Shown: in pieces, positions 10,802-25,900 of the stretch
How positions within the stretch are numbered: the first letter of the stretch is position 1
Layout of the letters: each line of letters starts with the position of its first letter
Assembly (NCBI RefSeq): GCF_963675165.1
Contig: NC_087381.1
Coordinates: 744,001-808,000, forward strand
Source of the DNA: Halichondria panicea
Lineage: Eukaryota; Porifera; Demospongiae; Suberitida; Halichondriidae
DNA length: 64,000 nt
Direction of reading: 5' to 3'
Program-made: the position numbers and the translations under genes
Notes under the pieces: model-generated
The model's database searches: none
What the model was told of the DNA's origin: nothing
The model's input: only the letters and a program-made list of their open reading frames with translations

Positions 10802-13655
10802 CTAATTCACATGCCTCGTTATATTTACCATTGTTGATGGTCACTACGGTATTAATTCCTGCACCTCATTGACTGTACCTAACCACACGTACTCTCAACA
10901 AAACCAAACAAATAATTACTGTGTTTTCTGGAGATAAATAAATTATCATTTCAATCTTCTCAAAACAATTAACCGAACCAAGTTACGTACAAGTAGGCTG
11001 TTTTACGAAACGCAATACTGTGGATATGGCGCTGGTTTTGTTTGGTAAACTATACTGACCAAAAATTGAAACAAAGCCAGGTGTGTAGTAATTTATCATG
11101 ATTGTGTGTAGAGTCAGACTTTATATGGAACAGAGATTAACCTTGTACATAATTTATGTTTTGTTAGGGGATATATATGGAACATTAATGACGGGTATTG
11201 AATGAATGCAAAGAGCCATTGAACTGACTTGGCAATTTAAATTTGGCATCTCAGGCGTGGCTAACACAACAATGACGTTGTGTCCACCGGAAAACTTTAA
11301 TCTGGCGGTTTTAAATTTGGCAATCTTTGCCAAATCAAATTTTCCAGTTATACATACGATATGCTATAAGAGTAAAACAAGAAGAGTATAAAGTTGCTGT
11401 ATTAGCAATAATAGCTAAAAGCTGTAGAATACACTGTGCTTTTAAAAATTCTACTTAAGATAAAGCTGAGTAACAGTTTACATAAGACAGTAAAGCCCTT
11501 TGATGGTCTAGTAACATGGTCTACTTGTGTCAACTGATATGGTAACACTTTAATATCTCAAGTAGTTGCGTTTACCATTATTTTTACAATTTTACCATTT
11601 GCCCCAGGAGCTCTACTGACGGCAGGTTGGCTGTCTTGTTGAAGTAGACGTGTGTACAGTGTTGAGTTGAACTAAACAAACCTTTACGATCAACTATGAC
11701 AACAAGAGCACCCTTGAAATAATAATTATATAGCTATATATACAAGCACTGTGGTTCTTACTGAAGGACTAATGGGGGCGGGCTATTCAACTGTACTGCA
11801 AAAATACCGTACTATTAAAATACCGTATTACTAGAATGTTTTGCGAGCATCAAATATAATTATGCGAACTTTGCAAGTGTTGGTTGATCACTTTGCAAAC
11901 ATAAAATCGCAAAACCTAAATTAGTACATTGGTAATGGACACACGATCCTTGCCTGCCAGAACGCAATAGTTTAGATCACAAAGGGTCAACTTTTCTGCT
12001 GATTTGGCTCATTTGCAATACGGTGTACAAATTATAGGACAACCATTGTACTGTATACATGTAAGGTACAATCTTGCAGTTAACGAGTCAAGCCAGTTTA
12101 ATATTTAATATTTAAGGAAGCCAGGTGATTATTAAAACTTGATACTATCATATTTACACCTATACCAAGCTGACACTCGCTAAAAATTCAACACCTCAGT
12201 AACCTGCATGCTGCGTACAAGACAGTCACATGATGTACACTACAGTCACATGATAATTATGCTCGTACTTACTCATAAATTGTCTGTATACACAATGAAT
12301 GCATATATACACATCAGATGAATGGGTTGAATTGTATAGACTAGCAGGGAACACATGTCATGTGTGAAGTATGCAGAATAACGAAATAAACGAAATAAAC
12401 ATGCTATGTAAGTTTGTAATGGAGATGTTAGACAAATCAAGATACAATAGCTAGTATACAGATAGTATACAGATTTTGTTATGCCCAATAAACCTCGATG
12501 TCATACATGTATAGTCTCATGTGGTTTTCCTATGACCTGTTTCCTAGGATATGAGGCCAGTCCAACAAATATTCTATATTCTATATAGCCTTCAAAAAAC
12601 AATGGGGCGTGCCTGCAAAGGGCTATTTTTCCTAACTAGCCTAGATGCTTTAAAATTAAATTCACTGGTCACAGATGGTCTCAGGGGCTAGCTAGGGGCG
12701 TGTCACAGTGTTTGTCCATAACTATTATAGTGTATAGAAAATAATTACAATCACTGGCACGAGTGCGTATGCAGACATAAACTCCCGTCTATTACATTTG
12801 GCAAGCTAAGTAGAGAAAACCCCTTTCTAAACGAAACTTGTGCGTACACACACACACACACACACACACACTGTAATTACGTAGCTAGAGGCTGTATATA
12901 TGCTTTGTGTGAAAGGCCTTCTGTATTTTAATATTATGCAAGCTACATCAAAACTACATGCCCAGTACATGACAAAAACACATAATTATGACATTTGAGA
13001 GTGTATTGATTTTGTTTAGAAGACTAAAATGACAACATTAATTTCTACAAGCTATTAAATGCACTCACTGCAAGGTTGGCTGTAACTGTCTCTTTGCTAG
13101 GATGCTTTGGCTTTAGGTACACGCACAGATATCTTTCTTTGCAGCTTTTCACACGCTTTTAGACACCGAACACCATTAGCGCTTGTGTAATGCAAACCAC
13201 ATTAAGTTAATTTCCTGCTAAAGAGGAATCAGGGTTAGTGCAGTGGTTAGCATCATAATTTTGTGGGGTGTAGCCAAGGAGTAAGGGATTTCACCTTCCA
13301 GCATATTTATCATGTGATAAGCATTCCCAGTACAGCATATTTTAGGTACAGTACAATACAGCTCAGCTCTTCCAAGAGATAGCTAAGCAATGGTGGACCA
13401 GGTTTTTTGAGTGGTGAGAAAATAAAGTGATTTATTGTACGCAAGTGAGCGTCGTACTCGTAGCCTACGTTTTGAGAGCTGTAATTTTAGTGGGTGGATC
13501 TACTCAGCTAATCTGTCACAAATTAATGTGTATCAGTATGTGCTCTACAGTATAATACTACTAGTTTGCTATAGTAGCTAGCAACGAAGATGTCTTATAG
13601 AGCACAACTCCCCCCCCCCCCACACACACACGCAGGTACAATCTGATTGGACGTA
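10802..13655. other. Intergenic region upstream of EPG5
   Basis: AT-rich, with no coding exon I can support. It contains one MITE-like element (11818-12026) and a dispersed repeat at about 11205-11355, an inverted relative of which lies in an EPG5 intron at about 25070-25250. A short CA run is at 12845-12871. At the right end, a C-run followed by cacacacacacgcag (to 13634) looks like the acceptor of a 5'-UTR intron 21 nt before the EPG5 start. Confidence 0.45.
11818..12026. mobile_element. MITE, taccgtattactagaat family
   Basis: Begins ataccgtattactagaatg and ttttgcgagcatcaaa, and ends near tggctcatttgcaatacgg. The same landmarks occur, in either orientation, at 25860-26160, 29414-29648, 33139-33266, 39087-39312 and 53640-53822. 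No coding capacity. Confidence 0.7.
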
Positions 13656-16600
13656 ATGGAAGTAACGAGGCCTAAAAAAAAGAGAAGACCGAAAACCAAA
13701 GCACCGAGTGGTGAGTTGAACAAAATAGCCGTAGTACCGAATAATTTTTTTTCTTATTATTATCGTTGTAGGTGTGGCTAAGGAGGTGTCCACCACTGTT
13801 CAAGAAGTAAGTATTTTATTGTCCGTTTAATTTTAATAAATAATTTATTATATTAACGTTTGCAAACATGATAATCATGTGCCTGGGGGGATTACGGAGA
13901 ATGTGGTAGTGATCTAGAGAGTACCCTAGTAACCAGTAGGGAGCTGAGGGGACGTCACCTTGTTGGATGTACCCTAGTAACCAGTAGGGAGCTGAGGGGA
14001 CGTCACCTTGTTGTGTGTACCCTAGTAACCAGTAGGGAGCTGAGGGGACGTCACCTTGTTGTGTGTACCCTAGTAACCAGTAGGGAGCTGAGGGGACGTC
14101 ACCTTGTTGGATGTATATTAAGATATTATGAGATGTGCATGGTCTCTTTGGCCATACATTTTGGGGCCATTTTTCACAGGTTATTGTTAATACAAAGCCA
14201 TAAGTAATAAAATATATGACATTAGCTTATTACCCATCACATAATCAGTACAGAGGGTGGCCCAGAGGAGGTCCGACAACCGTGCGCCTAACATTAATGT
14301 TTGCTGAATCAGAACTTTCATAAAACTTGCCTTTAGATGTTGCACTCTTCTTAGACTTAGAGTCAGTCCTCTGTCTTGCATTGTTAGGCCTGTATTGTTA
14401 GGCCTTGTTTTAGTAGAAGCTCTAACTCTCTCGATCAATAACATCTGTAAAGGTAAATGCTGATTCAGCAAATATTAATGCTAGGCGCACGGTTGTCGGA
14501 CCTCCTCTGAGGGTGGCCTGCTAACACAGGTCCAAACATTTTGTTATGGCTGCTGTTTTTATTGTGTGACCACACTAGAGACACTCAGGTTAGAGTGCAG
14601 TCATTTTATGCTGTTGATCTCTAAAAGACTGCCACCATAAAATTAACGTATTGCTAGAAATGTATTATATGCAACAACTGATTTAGTTCCTCTCTTGAGT
14701 TTTTGTCGGGCGTAAAGATTTGTCGGGCGCACATGATGCAGAAAGCGTGATACAAACTGGTGCTATTTATGTGAGGGCCTATCATATCTGCATACATTTA
14801 TATATCACAATTATAGCAAAATTGCATAATGTTTCGTTTTATGCTTGCCATAATTATATTTCTAGCACTACGATATATACACTTGATTCCTCATACAGAC
14901 CCCAGTGTCCAGTGGAGCCTCTGTTACGGTTCTATCCGACCCACTCACCACTCCCAAAGACAAGCAAAAACCTAGCGCTGGCGCTGACGCTGATCATGTG
15001 ACGACTAAAGACGAGGCGAGTAAGCCCCTGGTAATCAAGGAAATATTACCTCAAATAGAGCCAGAGTTGAACAAGATTGAAGGTACAGAAGAAGATGGAG
15101 TAACTAAAAATGATCCTGTCGAAAATCAGGCCTCAGTATTGGTACCAGAACAGAACATTGATTCCAATACAGAGGGTGCATCAGTAATGGTACCAGAACA
15201 GGCCTCGGTATTGGAACCTGAACAGGCCTCTGCATTGGAATCAGAACAGGCCCTGGTATTGGTACCAGAACAGACACTAACTGAGGAAAATGTAGCCCCA
15301 TTGAATATCGAGGAACAAGAAGTTGCTACAAGTCACCTGACGGAAAAATCGACCAATGAAATAGCAGAACATTCTACACCGAGACTCGAAACAGTAGAGC
15401 CGACCAATCAGATCGTAGAGCCATCGGCACCAAGTCATGTGACAGACGAATTAGCCAATCAGAGCGTAGTACCGTCCGCCCCCGCACTGCTTGAGCTCAG
15501 CGAGACTTCACAACTGGCCCCTCGTGTGGAGGGTGTGGAGAGTGTGAGGAGTGTGGTGGGCGTGAGGAGTGTGGAGACCAGTGAGCTGCTCTACCCTCAG
15601 CTGGACAGTATCATGCAAGGTGATTCCATAGCTAGCTAAGTACTACTTAATACATGCATGTACAGTGCCTTTAGTCTATAGAGTAAATAAACGCAATTTG
15701 GTACGTGTTAGTACATAAATGTAAATATTTTGAGATTGGAACATTTCTAAGAAAATATGATGATACCATTGTGTTGGTAAACAAATTATCTAAAACATAT
15801 CCAAAAATATTTCCATGGCAACCAAAGGTGGTGGGTATGTGGTGGTTTATAAAACACCAACATTTTTCTATAGTGGACAATCGCTTAGCGATGGAAAAGA
15901 CCAATTGTTTTCGGCTAAGGTATGGAACTTTGGCACAACATTCCTGAATAGTTTAGCTAACATATGCATGGTTACGTATAGCTTACATAAGTACACGTAC
16001 TGATTTAATACTCAATTATGGGATAATTTAGGTGCCTTTTCGCTTAGCGATGGAACTCAAGCAAATAAGTCGGCTAAGGTCTAATTGTTTTTGCACATTA
16101 ATTGTTAATAAATTTTCTATCTTTTGATACAAAAAAGTTGTCCAGAAATACTTTAGTTCCGGAGATATTTCATGTACGTTACACATATATTTTACGATCA
16201 CCCCCATTTTTACCTAAAATGATTTCCCACTACAACAACTTTTGGGGAAATATTTTCAAATAAGGTTGTAGCTTATTTATTCACCTACACAACGGTATCC
16301 GCACAATTTTTTAGAAATGTTCCAATCTTGAGATATATTTAAGTACAACTACTCCCTCTGTGGTTAAATTTACTCTCAAAGCTGAAGGCACTGTACATAT
16401 TCGCAGCATTTTGGCCATCATTTTTATATTATCGATATTTGGTTTACAATGGAAATCAAGCTCACTTAAAGATTTTTTATGCCAGATACTAAAATTTAAG
16501 GGATTTTATAAGTTATCCCCCCCCCCACACACACCCACACCATCCGCACACCCACACTCACACACCCACACCCACGCCATCCGCACACCCACACCCACGC

Positions 16601-17195
16601 CATCCGCACACCCACACTCACACACACACACCCACGCCATCCGCACACCCACACTCACACAGAACAAGAAGGAGATGAAGAGCTGATACCGTTCTCTGAG
16701 GAAGACCTTGCCATACTCTGCCCAAACAGACAACTAGACACCAACTCTGTTTTTGTCGAGAACTTTCTCAGAGTAAGCTCAAGATACTTATACATGTAGT
16801 TTGTCAATCATGTCACAGCCAGGTTAATGGGTCCCAAAGTTTCCATAGCAAGTGTTTGGACCTGTGTTAGCAGGCCACCTCTTTATTAGCAAGCTATGTT
16901 AATGGGCCCACAGCATGCAGCCTACCATACAGTCATGTACATATAGTCATAAGCATGTGAAATATTATTGTCCTTGTTCATCCTGTTATTCTTTGTTTCC
17001 TCCAGCACACTCGTCAAGAGAGGCATCCGCTGTACGACCTCCTAATCGTCTTCCTCAAGGCCAAGCAAGCATGGAGCAGCTCTGTCAAAGAAATGGAGGC
17101 TCTTCAGAACCAGTACACCACACACCAGTCCTTAGTGTGGGACACTGAGATGAAAGAGGTGTTCGCCACGGTACGTGTGTGTGTGAGGGAGTGTG

Positions 17196-17242
<47 letters not shown>

Positions 17243-19825
17243 CGTGGGAGTGTGAGGTGTGATGGTGTGTGTGAGGTCGTCTATTTTTGGTTAAAAGAGA
17301 ATTTAGGAACAAAAACAAAAATCAATAAAATTTTGTGATACATGTTTATGATGATCACTTCCTACAGGGTAAATGCTCGGATGGTTCAAAGGTCACACAA
17401 TCACACAACTATCGATACGCAGTGTTCAAGGTGGAACATGCCGTCAAAACAACCACTGCCCTCAAGGGCATGCGAGAGCTCATCCAGGAGGTGGGCTGAA
17501 ATAGACCACACCCATTTTATAGTGTGGCAAATATACTATAGTATTGCTATACCGTATAGCGGGTAATTTTTGTGGGGTAAATATTCATTATTTTCATGGG
17601 CAAGCTGACCTCCACGAAATTTTAATGTGGGCGTGGCTTACCGGATCGTAGGAAATTAGGAATGCAGTGCAGGCAACGAGACTAAACGAAATTTATACTC
17701 ACGAAAACCACCGTCTTTGAGTTGAGCGAATTTTTTACCCCACGAATTACCCGCTATACAGTAACGGGCCTATGATACAGGATTTTGTTTTAACCCCTCA
17801 GGAGCTGTGTATTCGGTCGTACTCGAGTCAGCTAGCTCGTATTCACGTCGACAATTTCCTGTTCAAAGTGGTCAGCTCTTATCCTGAGCTGAGCTCGTTT
17901 GGAGGGGACGCCCCCGTGACCTGTGAGTTATAATTAATTATAGCTACGACCTACAAACAAATACATTTTTTTTATTTCCATAAATATAAACCACCAGATT
18001 TTAATTAATGGTTCGAGGACTCTTTCAGCTGCCATAACTTGAATTCCGTGGATCCAATGTCAACTTTTTTATGATTTTCTGAAAGCTTAGGGAAAAAGAG
18101 TTCAAATGGTGTCATCAAAGTTTAGATAGAAGTATTCACCAATTTGGCCGTACCATGAATGGTCCAAGGCCGAAAAATGGCAAATTAGGGCCCCAACAAA
18201 ATGTTGGATTGAAACACATCATTTGAAAGGTCTCTTTCTAAGCTTTCAGAAAATCATAAAAAATAGATCAACGGTATTCAAGTTATGGCTGTTGAAAGAT
18301 GTTCAACTATACAACCTGCCATTTAAAATTCATTTCTTAAGCTTTCAGAAAGCCGTTCAAAAATACATGTACTATACTAGACACAGTCACATGCAATATA
18401 TACAATGCCCCCCACCCCTACCCTCCACAGGCTGGGTCCCGATGTGCCCCCCTGGTGAGCTGAACCCCTACACGACCGCCCTGAGGGACTGTATTTCCGT
18501 ACTGTTCATGTTTGAGAGAAAGCCAGTACAAGACAAAGAGTTTTCCAACGACTGTAGACAGTGGCTGGACCTCCTGGTGAGCCTTTGATGTCGTCTATGA
18601 ACCCTTTGATGTAGTCTATGAACCCTTTGATGTGGTCTATAAACCCTTTGATGTAGTTATGAACCCTTTGATGTGGTTTATAATCTCTTTGATGTAACTG
18701 GTCTGTCCTCGTAGAGGATGGTTTGCATGTCTATCTTATTATAATTATTATCATTCCATTGGCAGATATTGTCTACATTTGTAACAAAGGGTTTTTAAAT
18801 TCTTATTGACTTATTTAGCCTTTATAAGCGTGCATATCGTCACACCCACACCCACACCTCACACTCCCCCACACACACACCCACGCCACACACATCACAG
18901 ATGAGTGCACTCTTGCGTATAGCGTCTCTCTCAGACCATCGGTTCATACTGAACCACCTCCTGCGATGCCCCCCCGGAGTGGCCAAGTGGGGGGTCAAAT
19001 ACGTGCACGCCCCCTCACCCCTCCTCACAAAACACACTCTTCACACACAGTTCCCCAATGGAGGTACGTACAGTACGAGTTAAAAATTAACGATTAATTG
19101 GCACGATTAATGTAAATTTATCCGTTGTTTTCCTAGAATAAAAACCAGATATTATGCTACACAATTTTATTATTGGAAGTTATCCATTTTTCCTGCAGAT
19201 CTTGGTTCTGCTCAGAATAACCTAGTGTTTGAGTGGGGGGTGGAGTTTGGTCTCTATGGCAACTGGGGCGGACCTTTAGTCGACCATTTTGTCACTTCCC
19301 TGGCAACTCTTCTCTTCCCTATAGAGTGAGCTAGTCTATTGCAGCACTTATAACAATTTATATAATTATAGCACATTTTTGTTGTATCACATGACAATCA
19401 TGACAGTCGCGCATTAACGTTTCTTTCTTTGTTACCCATGTGTGCCTGTAGAGATCGTGAGGCAATGTTGGCACTGTTTGAGATTAAGTCTCAAGTTGTT
19501 GAGTCAGCAGAAGTGGGAGTGAACAGACAGATATCAGAAACATGGACGTTTGTGGAGTCCGACGACGTGAGAATCAACCAATCAGATTGAGTTTTGAGCT
19601 ATAAATATAATTATGATACGCACATGTACATCTTCATTTAATAATCATAAATTTGCAAAGAGGGCACGCAACTCAGCTAGTTTTGAGCTAATTAAAAGCT
19701 AGAATGCAGTTGTCTATAATAATACCTAAATGTACACACACATCCCACCCACCACATGCACACACACACACACCCACCCACCCACCCATACACACACCAC
19801 ACACACACACACACACCCACCCACA

Positions 19826-19868
<43 letters not shown>

Positions 19869-22854
19869 AGGATATCGGAGCTGATGATTCTCATCTGCTG
19901 CTCAAAGAGACGGACTTCATCAAGATATTCGATCAGTTCATGTTCACCGATCTTTTCCAACACATCCTCTCCGGGACAACAGGCGGTGGTGGGTGTGGTT
20001 TCCCATAAATTTGTGTAACAATGCTACCATCTCATTACATTATAATTATGAAGTGCTTAAATATTAATTTTTTCTATGTATGTTTTACATGTACATGTAC
20101 TTGTAGTTACATCGTTGCCCCCCACACACACACACTCCCTCACTCCCACCCACTCCACACCCACACAGATGACTTCAACGTGGAGAGGGTGAGCAGTCAC
20201 AATATTCTCCGTCTCTTTGGGTTTGGAACATGTCTTATTCGTCTGTTGGGAGCGGCCTTCTCCACACTCAGAATGGCCCGCTATAAGGAGTTCCTCAAGC
20301 AGGTCGGCAGGACAATCAGGTGCGTGTGTGTGTGTGTGGTGTGGGTGTGTGGTGTGGGGGTGTGTGGTGTGGGGGGTGCACTACATTGTATACACAAGCT
20401 CTTTATACATGTACATACATGTATAAAGCAACAGATTATAAATTGCCATAATTATTATTATTACTCAAATGTGCGTTTAAATACCGTATAGCGTGAAATT
20501 TTCGAGGGGCTTAATTTTCGTGGATTTCGTGGGTTAGCAATCCTACACGAAAATTAAGTCCACGAAAATCGTTCTTTACCTGCTATAACGTGCAAGATTT
20601 AAAGGCGTGGCTTCCGGTAAGCAGTCATTCCGCGAACATTGTGCAACGAAATGGCTTTTAGAGGCCAATCCACGAAATATAAGTGCCTCGAAAATTTCGC
20701 GCTATACGGTAGCTGTTACAGTAGTAAAAATTAATTATTATTGGATGTAACTTATTACCCCTCCCACACACACGCCCACTCATCATACCCACTCATTACA
20801 CATCCCCACAGACAAACTGTACAGTACCTAGCGGACATATGGATGCTCTACAAGTCCCATCGCCTCACTTGTGGAGACACGCCCACTTCCATGCCCTCAG
20901 AGTGCGTGGGCGGAGACCCACGATACTCGCTCAACCGGTTACAACTCGAGTTTGACCAGTTTGTCCTGCGAGCAACTCGATGGATACTGTCAGCACACAA
21001 GTAAGCTCCTTTAAATAATTATAACAAGAGTCCATAATAAAACAGCATCTAACGAAGCATTACCTTGCATCAGATGTATGCGGAAAGTAACATGATTTTC
21101 TGCTTGATAACTGACCAATCAGAGCGCCTGGAGCTGCCACCATCACTTGCCTCAAGATATTGGCACAGTGTTTCCTTTGATCTGCCCACTCAAAATGCAA
21201 CAATGCATATAGTATCAAATTACGTGTTTTAGACAGGAAGTCCTGTTACTTACCAAACACAGCTGATGCAAAGAAAATGTTTGAGACTCTAGCTCTCTCT
21301 ATTATTATGATAATTATGACAATAATGTTATTTTTTCTTTTAGGTTGGGAGCTTGGCAATTTCTAGCGGATATGCCGTACGATAGTGTTTCAATGGAAAC
21401 TGTTTGGAAGATATTCTGGAATATTTACTGCAAGCCGAGTCCAGACTCTCTAGTGACGAGTGGTTGCTATGGTAACAATGGAGGCGGTGTTGCTAGGGAC
21501 AACCAACGGGAATCGTCTCCGGACAGCGTGTCCGACATCCAAGAAGCAATGAAAGGTTGTTATTATATTAATATTTAATTACTATTTTTGCATCGTGCAT
21601 ACTGTGATATTAAATTCGTGGGTATAATAATGATGTTCGCTGTACATTGATAATCAGCGAAAACCGCAAAACTTTTATACCCTCGAAATATACTCGTTTT
21701 ATGGTATGCAATATAATAGTTAGACACTGTTTAGGAAGTTTCTACATGATTTAGAAGCCCAAAGGGCTGGTTTTGTAGTATCCCGAACGCAGTGAGGGTT
21801 CTACTAGCCCTGAGGACTTCTAAATCATGTGGAAACTTCCTAAACAGTGTCTAAGCATTTTAGATCATAGCAACCATGAGTATTTAGCCAATCAGATTTG
21901 AATGTTCTTATCTAATCTTTGCTACATGATTTTCTAAGTGAAGTACATGATTTTCTATTGAAGTACATGATTTTCTATTGAAGTACATGATTTTCTAAAG
22001 TGGATAGAACATTTCCTCTAACCAATCAGATTGCAGTATTTATGACAAACATGATCTAAACTTAGATAGATACCTATCATTATCACGGTACTACTTTGGC
22101 TTCGAAAATTCACTGTATTGCACAATTTATTGGAGGCCTGCATGTACAAATTAATTAATTTTGATCGAGGAAATAAGTAATGTATTTGAAGCCTTAAAAT
22201 TGGCCAAAAACACATAATTTTATATATATATATTTTTAGCACTACGGCATCCGGATTGTGTTTCATTCACTCTCTCTTTGTTACCTCCAGATGTTCGCTA
22301 CAAGGACCAGTTTGTGGATCACCTGATGAAGACGTACACGTCACAGGCAGTGTTCCTCCTCACCACCCTCGTCAACATTGCCAGGGCACGCCCCCACACC
22401 GAGAAGGACCTGATCAATACCATCTCACTAGAAATATTCGAGGTGAGATCTAAAATTATATAGCAGGTAAAAATTTGATGGTAAGCTAACCTCCATGAAA
22501 ATTCAAGCGTGGTTTTACCATAGATAGAAGGGATTGGCAACGGAATGCACTTCCGGTACCATCCGTGTTTCGCCTCAAGGCTTACTTCTAACGTGGGGAG
22601 TCTAAACATGAATAATTCATGAGAATTATTTTTGCCGTCTGTAAAAAAGTATACAAGCAGTTCTACTGCTAAACATCAACTTCACCTCATTTGTGTGGTT
22701 TGGGACATAGCACACTACTTAGTAACACAACCTTAGCTATATCATAGGTGCTATTAGCCTCGATCCCAGGCCGCACTTCCCACTAGGGAACTTCTTTCAA
22801 AGGCCGGTGAAGGAGGCTAATTTTGCTCTGTACAGTTTATTTTGCAAGGGTACA

Positions 22855-22920
<66 letters not shown>

Positions 22921-25900
22921 CACCCACACACACACCACACACACACAGTGCACCCAGGTGGTAGACTACGCTAAGGAAGCCTATTCGCGTACAGGGCACA
23001 CCCTCCTGGATTCCATAGCCATCGTCCATCCCTTTATAACCTCCACTCTGCTGCAGAGGGTAGAATCAGTCATAGGTCAAGCTGGAGAGGTAAGCTAGCT
23101 ATGGGGTGCCATTTGTGTCAAAATATTGATAACAAAAACACAAGGTTTTGGTGGTATTTACTAAACATTTGAGGGTATTTAGCAAACAACTGAGGGTATT
23201 TAGCAAAGGACTGAGGGTATTTACTAAACAATTGAGGGTATTTAAGCAAACAACTGAGGGTATTTAGCAAAGGACTGAGGGTATTTACTAAACAATTGAG
23301 GGTATTTAAGCAAACAACTGAGGGTATTTAGCAAAGGACTGAGGGTATTTACTAAACAATTGAGGGTATTTAAGCAAAGGACTGAGGGTATTTAGTAAAC
23401 AACTGAGGGTATTTACTAAACAACTGACTAATCTGTAATCTGCTCCTGGTATTAGGGAGGTGTGCAGGGCACAAGGTTGTGCGCATGCACAGTGTGCATG
23501 ACTTCTTCTAGAATTCTGTAGCTATAGCTAGAGCTCTACTGTGCCCAGATGAATTCACACTCTGTTAAGAGGAGTAGACAAACGCCTAGTGTTGACCTTG
23601 ACTCGCTGAAGAGAATACCCTCAGTTGTTTACTAAATCCCCTCAGCTATTTACTAAATGCCTTCAGTTATTTGTTAAATCCCCTCCGCCATTTGCTAAAG
23701 TACTCTCAGTCATTCACTAAATGCCCTCAGTCGTTTGCTAAATACCCTCAGTTGCTTAGTAAATACCCTCAGTTGCTTAGTAAATACCCACAGACATTTA
23801 CTAAATGCCCTCAGTCGTTTGCTAAATACCCTCAGTTGTTTAGTAAATACCCTCAGTTGTGTACTAAATACCACCAAAACCTTGTGTTTTCATTTCAATA
23901 TTTTGACACAAACGGCACCCCATAGCTAGCTAGTATTATACCGTATAGTGGGTAATTTTCGGGGGACAAAATATTCGTGGTTCAACAATATTGAGACATT
24001 TCGTGGGTAATATTTTCGTGGTAGCTGCTTGCACTGTAGGTAAAGGTAGGCAAGGTCGCTTCATTCGTGGGTAAAATATTCATGGTCAGACCTCCAACCA
24101 CGAAAACCATGAAAATTAAAGTTATGGCCGTTGGAAGGTGATACATTAAAAATTAATGTAGCTCTAGATTCTAAATTGTATTTAGACCAAAACTTGCTTG
24201 TTTCTACTCAGAATTGCATTTTGCTGTTCAAAGAGCTTCCGTTGCATCTCTGGATCCCCACGTCACATGACCTGAGCGTGATCTCAAGCTGGCTGATCAA
24301 CTCACCTTTGACCTCTCCAGAAAGTCTTCTCGCTCGAAATATTCTGAGTGGCCTCAACTGGGGTACCAAATCAGAGGTGTGTGTGTGGGCGGGCGTGTGT
24401 GGGTGTAGTGCGTTTTAAAGTGCTGTATCTAAAATGTTATGTATTGGCGATGAACTATCTTTGACTCTCTCTTTGTTTCCTCCACACAGGAGGGCTCCAG
24501 CGAGCTTGTGTTACCTTGGTCCGTCCATTGCTCTGTTGCCTTGGCGATCGTGGAGGCTCACACTCGTCACTTACCCACACAGCCGGGCGGACGAGACTAC
24601 ACACCGGGAAAGGTGTGTGTGTGGAGTGGGTGGGGGTATGCATATTGCTAAAAATTGGCCCAGATTGAGTGGGCGTGTGTGAGTGGTGAAGAGTGTGAGA
24701 TTTGTTCTGTTTTTGCGTATCTTCTTTCTAATTATCCACGCTACAATAAAATATTAAAAATTTCTCCGCTATAGAGCGCGCGTACTGATCAGAGGGAATA
24801 CTAAAACTCGTGTTTTACTTACTTCAATTAATAATTATTTTACTCTTCCCTGCAGTACACGTATCTCCAGCGGTTCACCATAGCAACGGAACAGACGGCC
24901 TATGTCAAGTGGGCGTGGGAAGTGATCCTTATGTTGAAGCTCCACCCACTTCAAGTTGTACAGCGAAGCATGCGAACTTTGAACCCTCTCACAAGCTCAA
25001 CACAAGAACAATCTGGTATGTCTGTTCACGTTATAATTATATACCAACGGGAAAATGTGGGGCAAGTGTTTCATTAATTTTAGTGATTTGGCGAATTTTT
25101 ATCAAAGATCGCTAAATTTAAAACCGTCAAATTAAAGTTTTCCAGTGGACACAACGTCATTGCTGTAGTAGCCACGCCTGAGACACTAGGTAAAAAATTA
25201 CCAAGTCAGTTCAAATGGCTCATTCGCCAAATAATTATAATACCTGCCAAATATTATTTTCCAGTTATGTTATACGGTGTAGTTATCGTAATTTTCTATT
25301 TATACATTAATTATATCGTATTTTACTTGTCATGTGATCTCACAGACTCTCCGAGTGGGTCTGACCCTCCCTGGGTGTGTAGGACCCCCCATGGTGATGA
25401 CATCATTCTCCCAGACCTAACGAGCTCTAGTGAGACTGAGTTGGCAGAGCTGAGAGATGCTGTGACAAACGAGGGACAGTTAGCGTACTATGTGGCTCTG
25501 TGCATCACTAGCTTAGGCGCAGAGTGAGTGGGCGTGTGTGGGGGTGGTGAAGTGGGTGTGAGTGTGTGAGATGTCACTACTTATACATGTAATTCTTTTT
25601 ATTGTAACTGTTGGTCTTCAAAACCTATTTACGAGTATTTAAGTACATGTACATATAATTATATCGAGACCAGATAATTATTATTATTTGACCCCCTCCA
25701 GTACTACCCGCTTTGTGACTGGCGGTATCTCAATGATACGTCAGCTCATCACCAACGGTTACTATCTGCCCGTACTCCGGGTATTGGCAAACATCACACC
25801 TCGATTCTTCAACCACAGAGAAGCACTTCTAGAGGAAGAAGGGTAAGTATATGAAACACGTACCGTATTACTAGAATATTTTGCTGGTGAAAAACTTTTG

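Noticed and set aside
13921-14112. Direct repeats as a possible CRISPR array
   Set aside because: Units are contiguous with no unique spacers, and the DNA is eukaryotic with introns. It is a minisatellite.
14905-15301. Minus-strand ORF in EPG5 exon 3 (15104-15301)
   Set aside because: Shadow of the repetitive coding exon on the opposite strand.
15671-16003. Overlapping ORFs of 60-80 codons on both strands
   Set aside because: They lie in a foldback repeat. The palindromic sequence opens both strands without protein-like features.
23160-23870. Telomere-like repeat (ccctcag units)
   Set aside because: The unit is ~19-22 bp, not a 6-7-bp telomere repeat, and the two inverted arrays have defined ends inside an intron.
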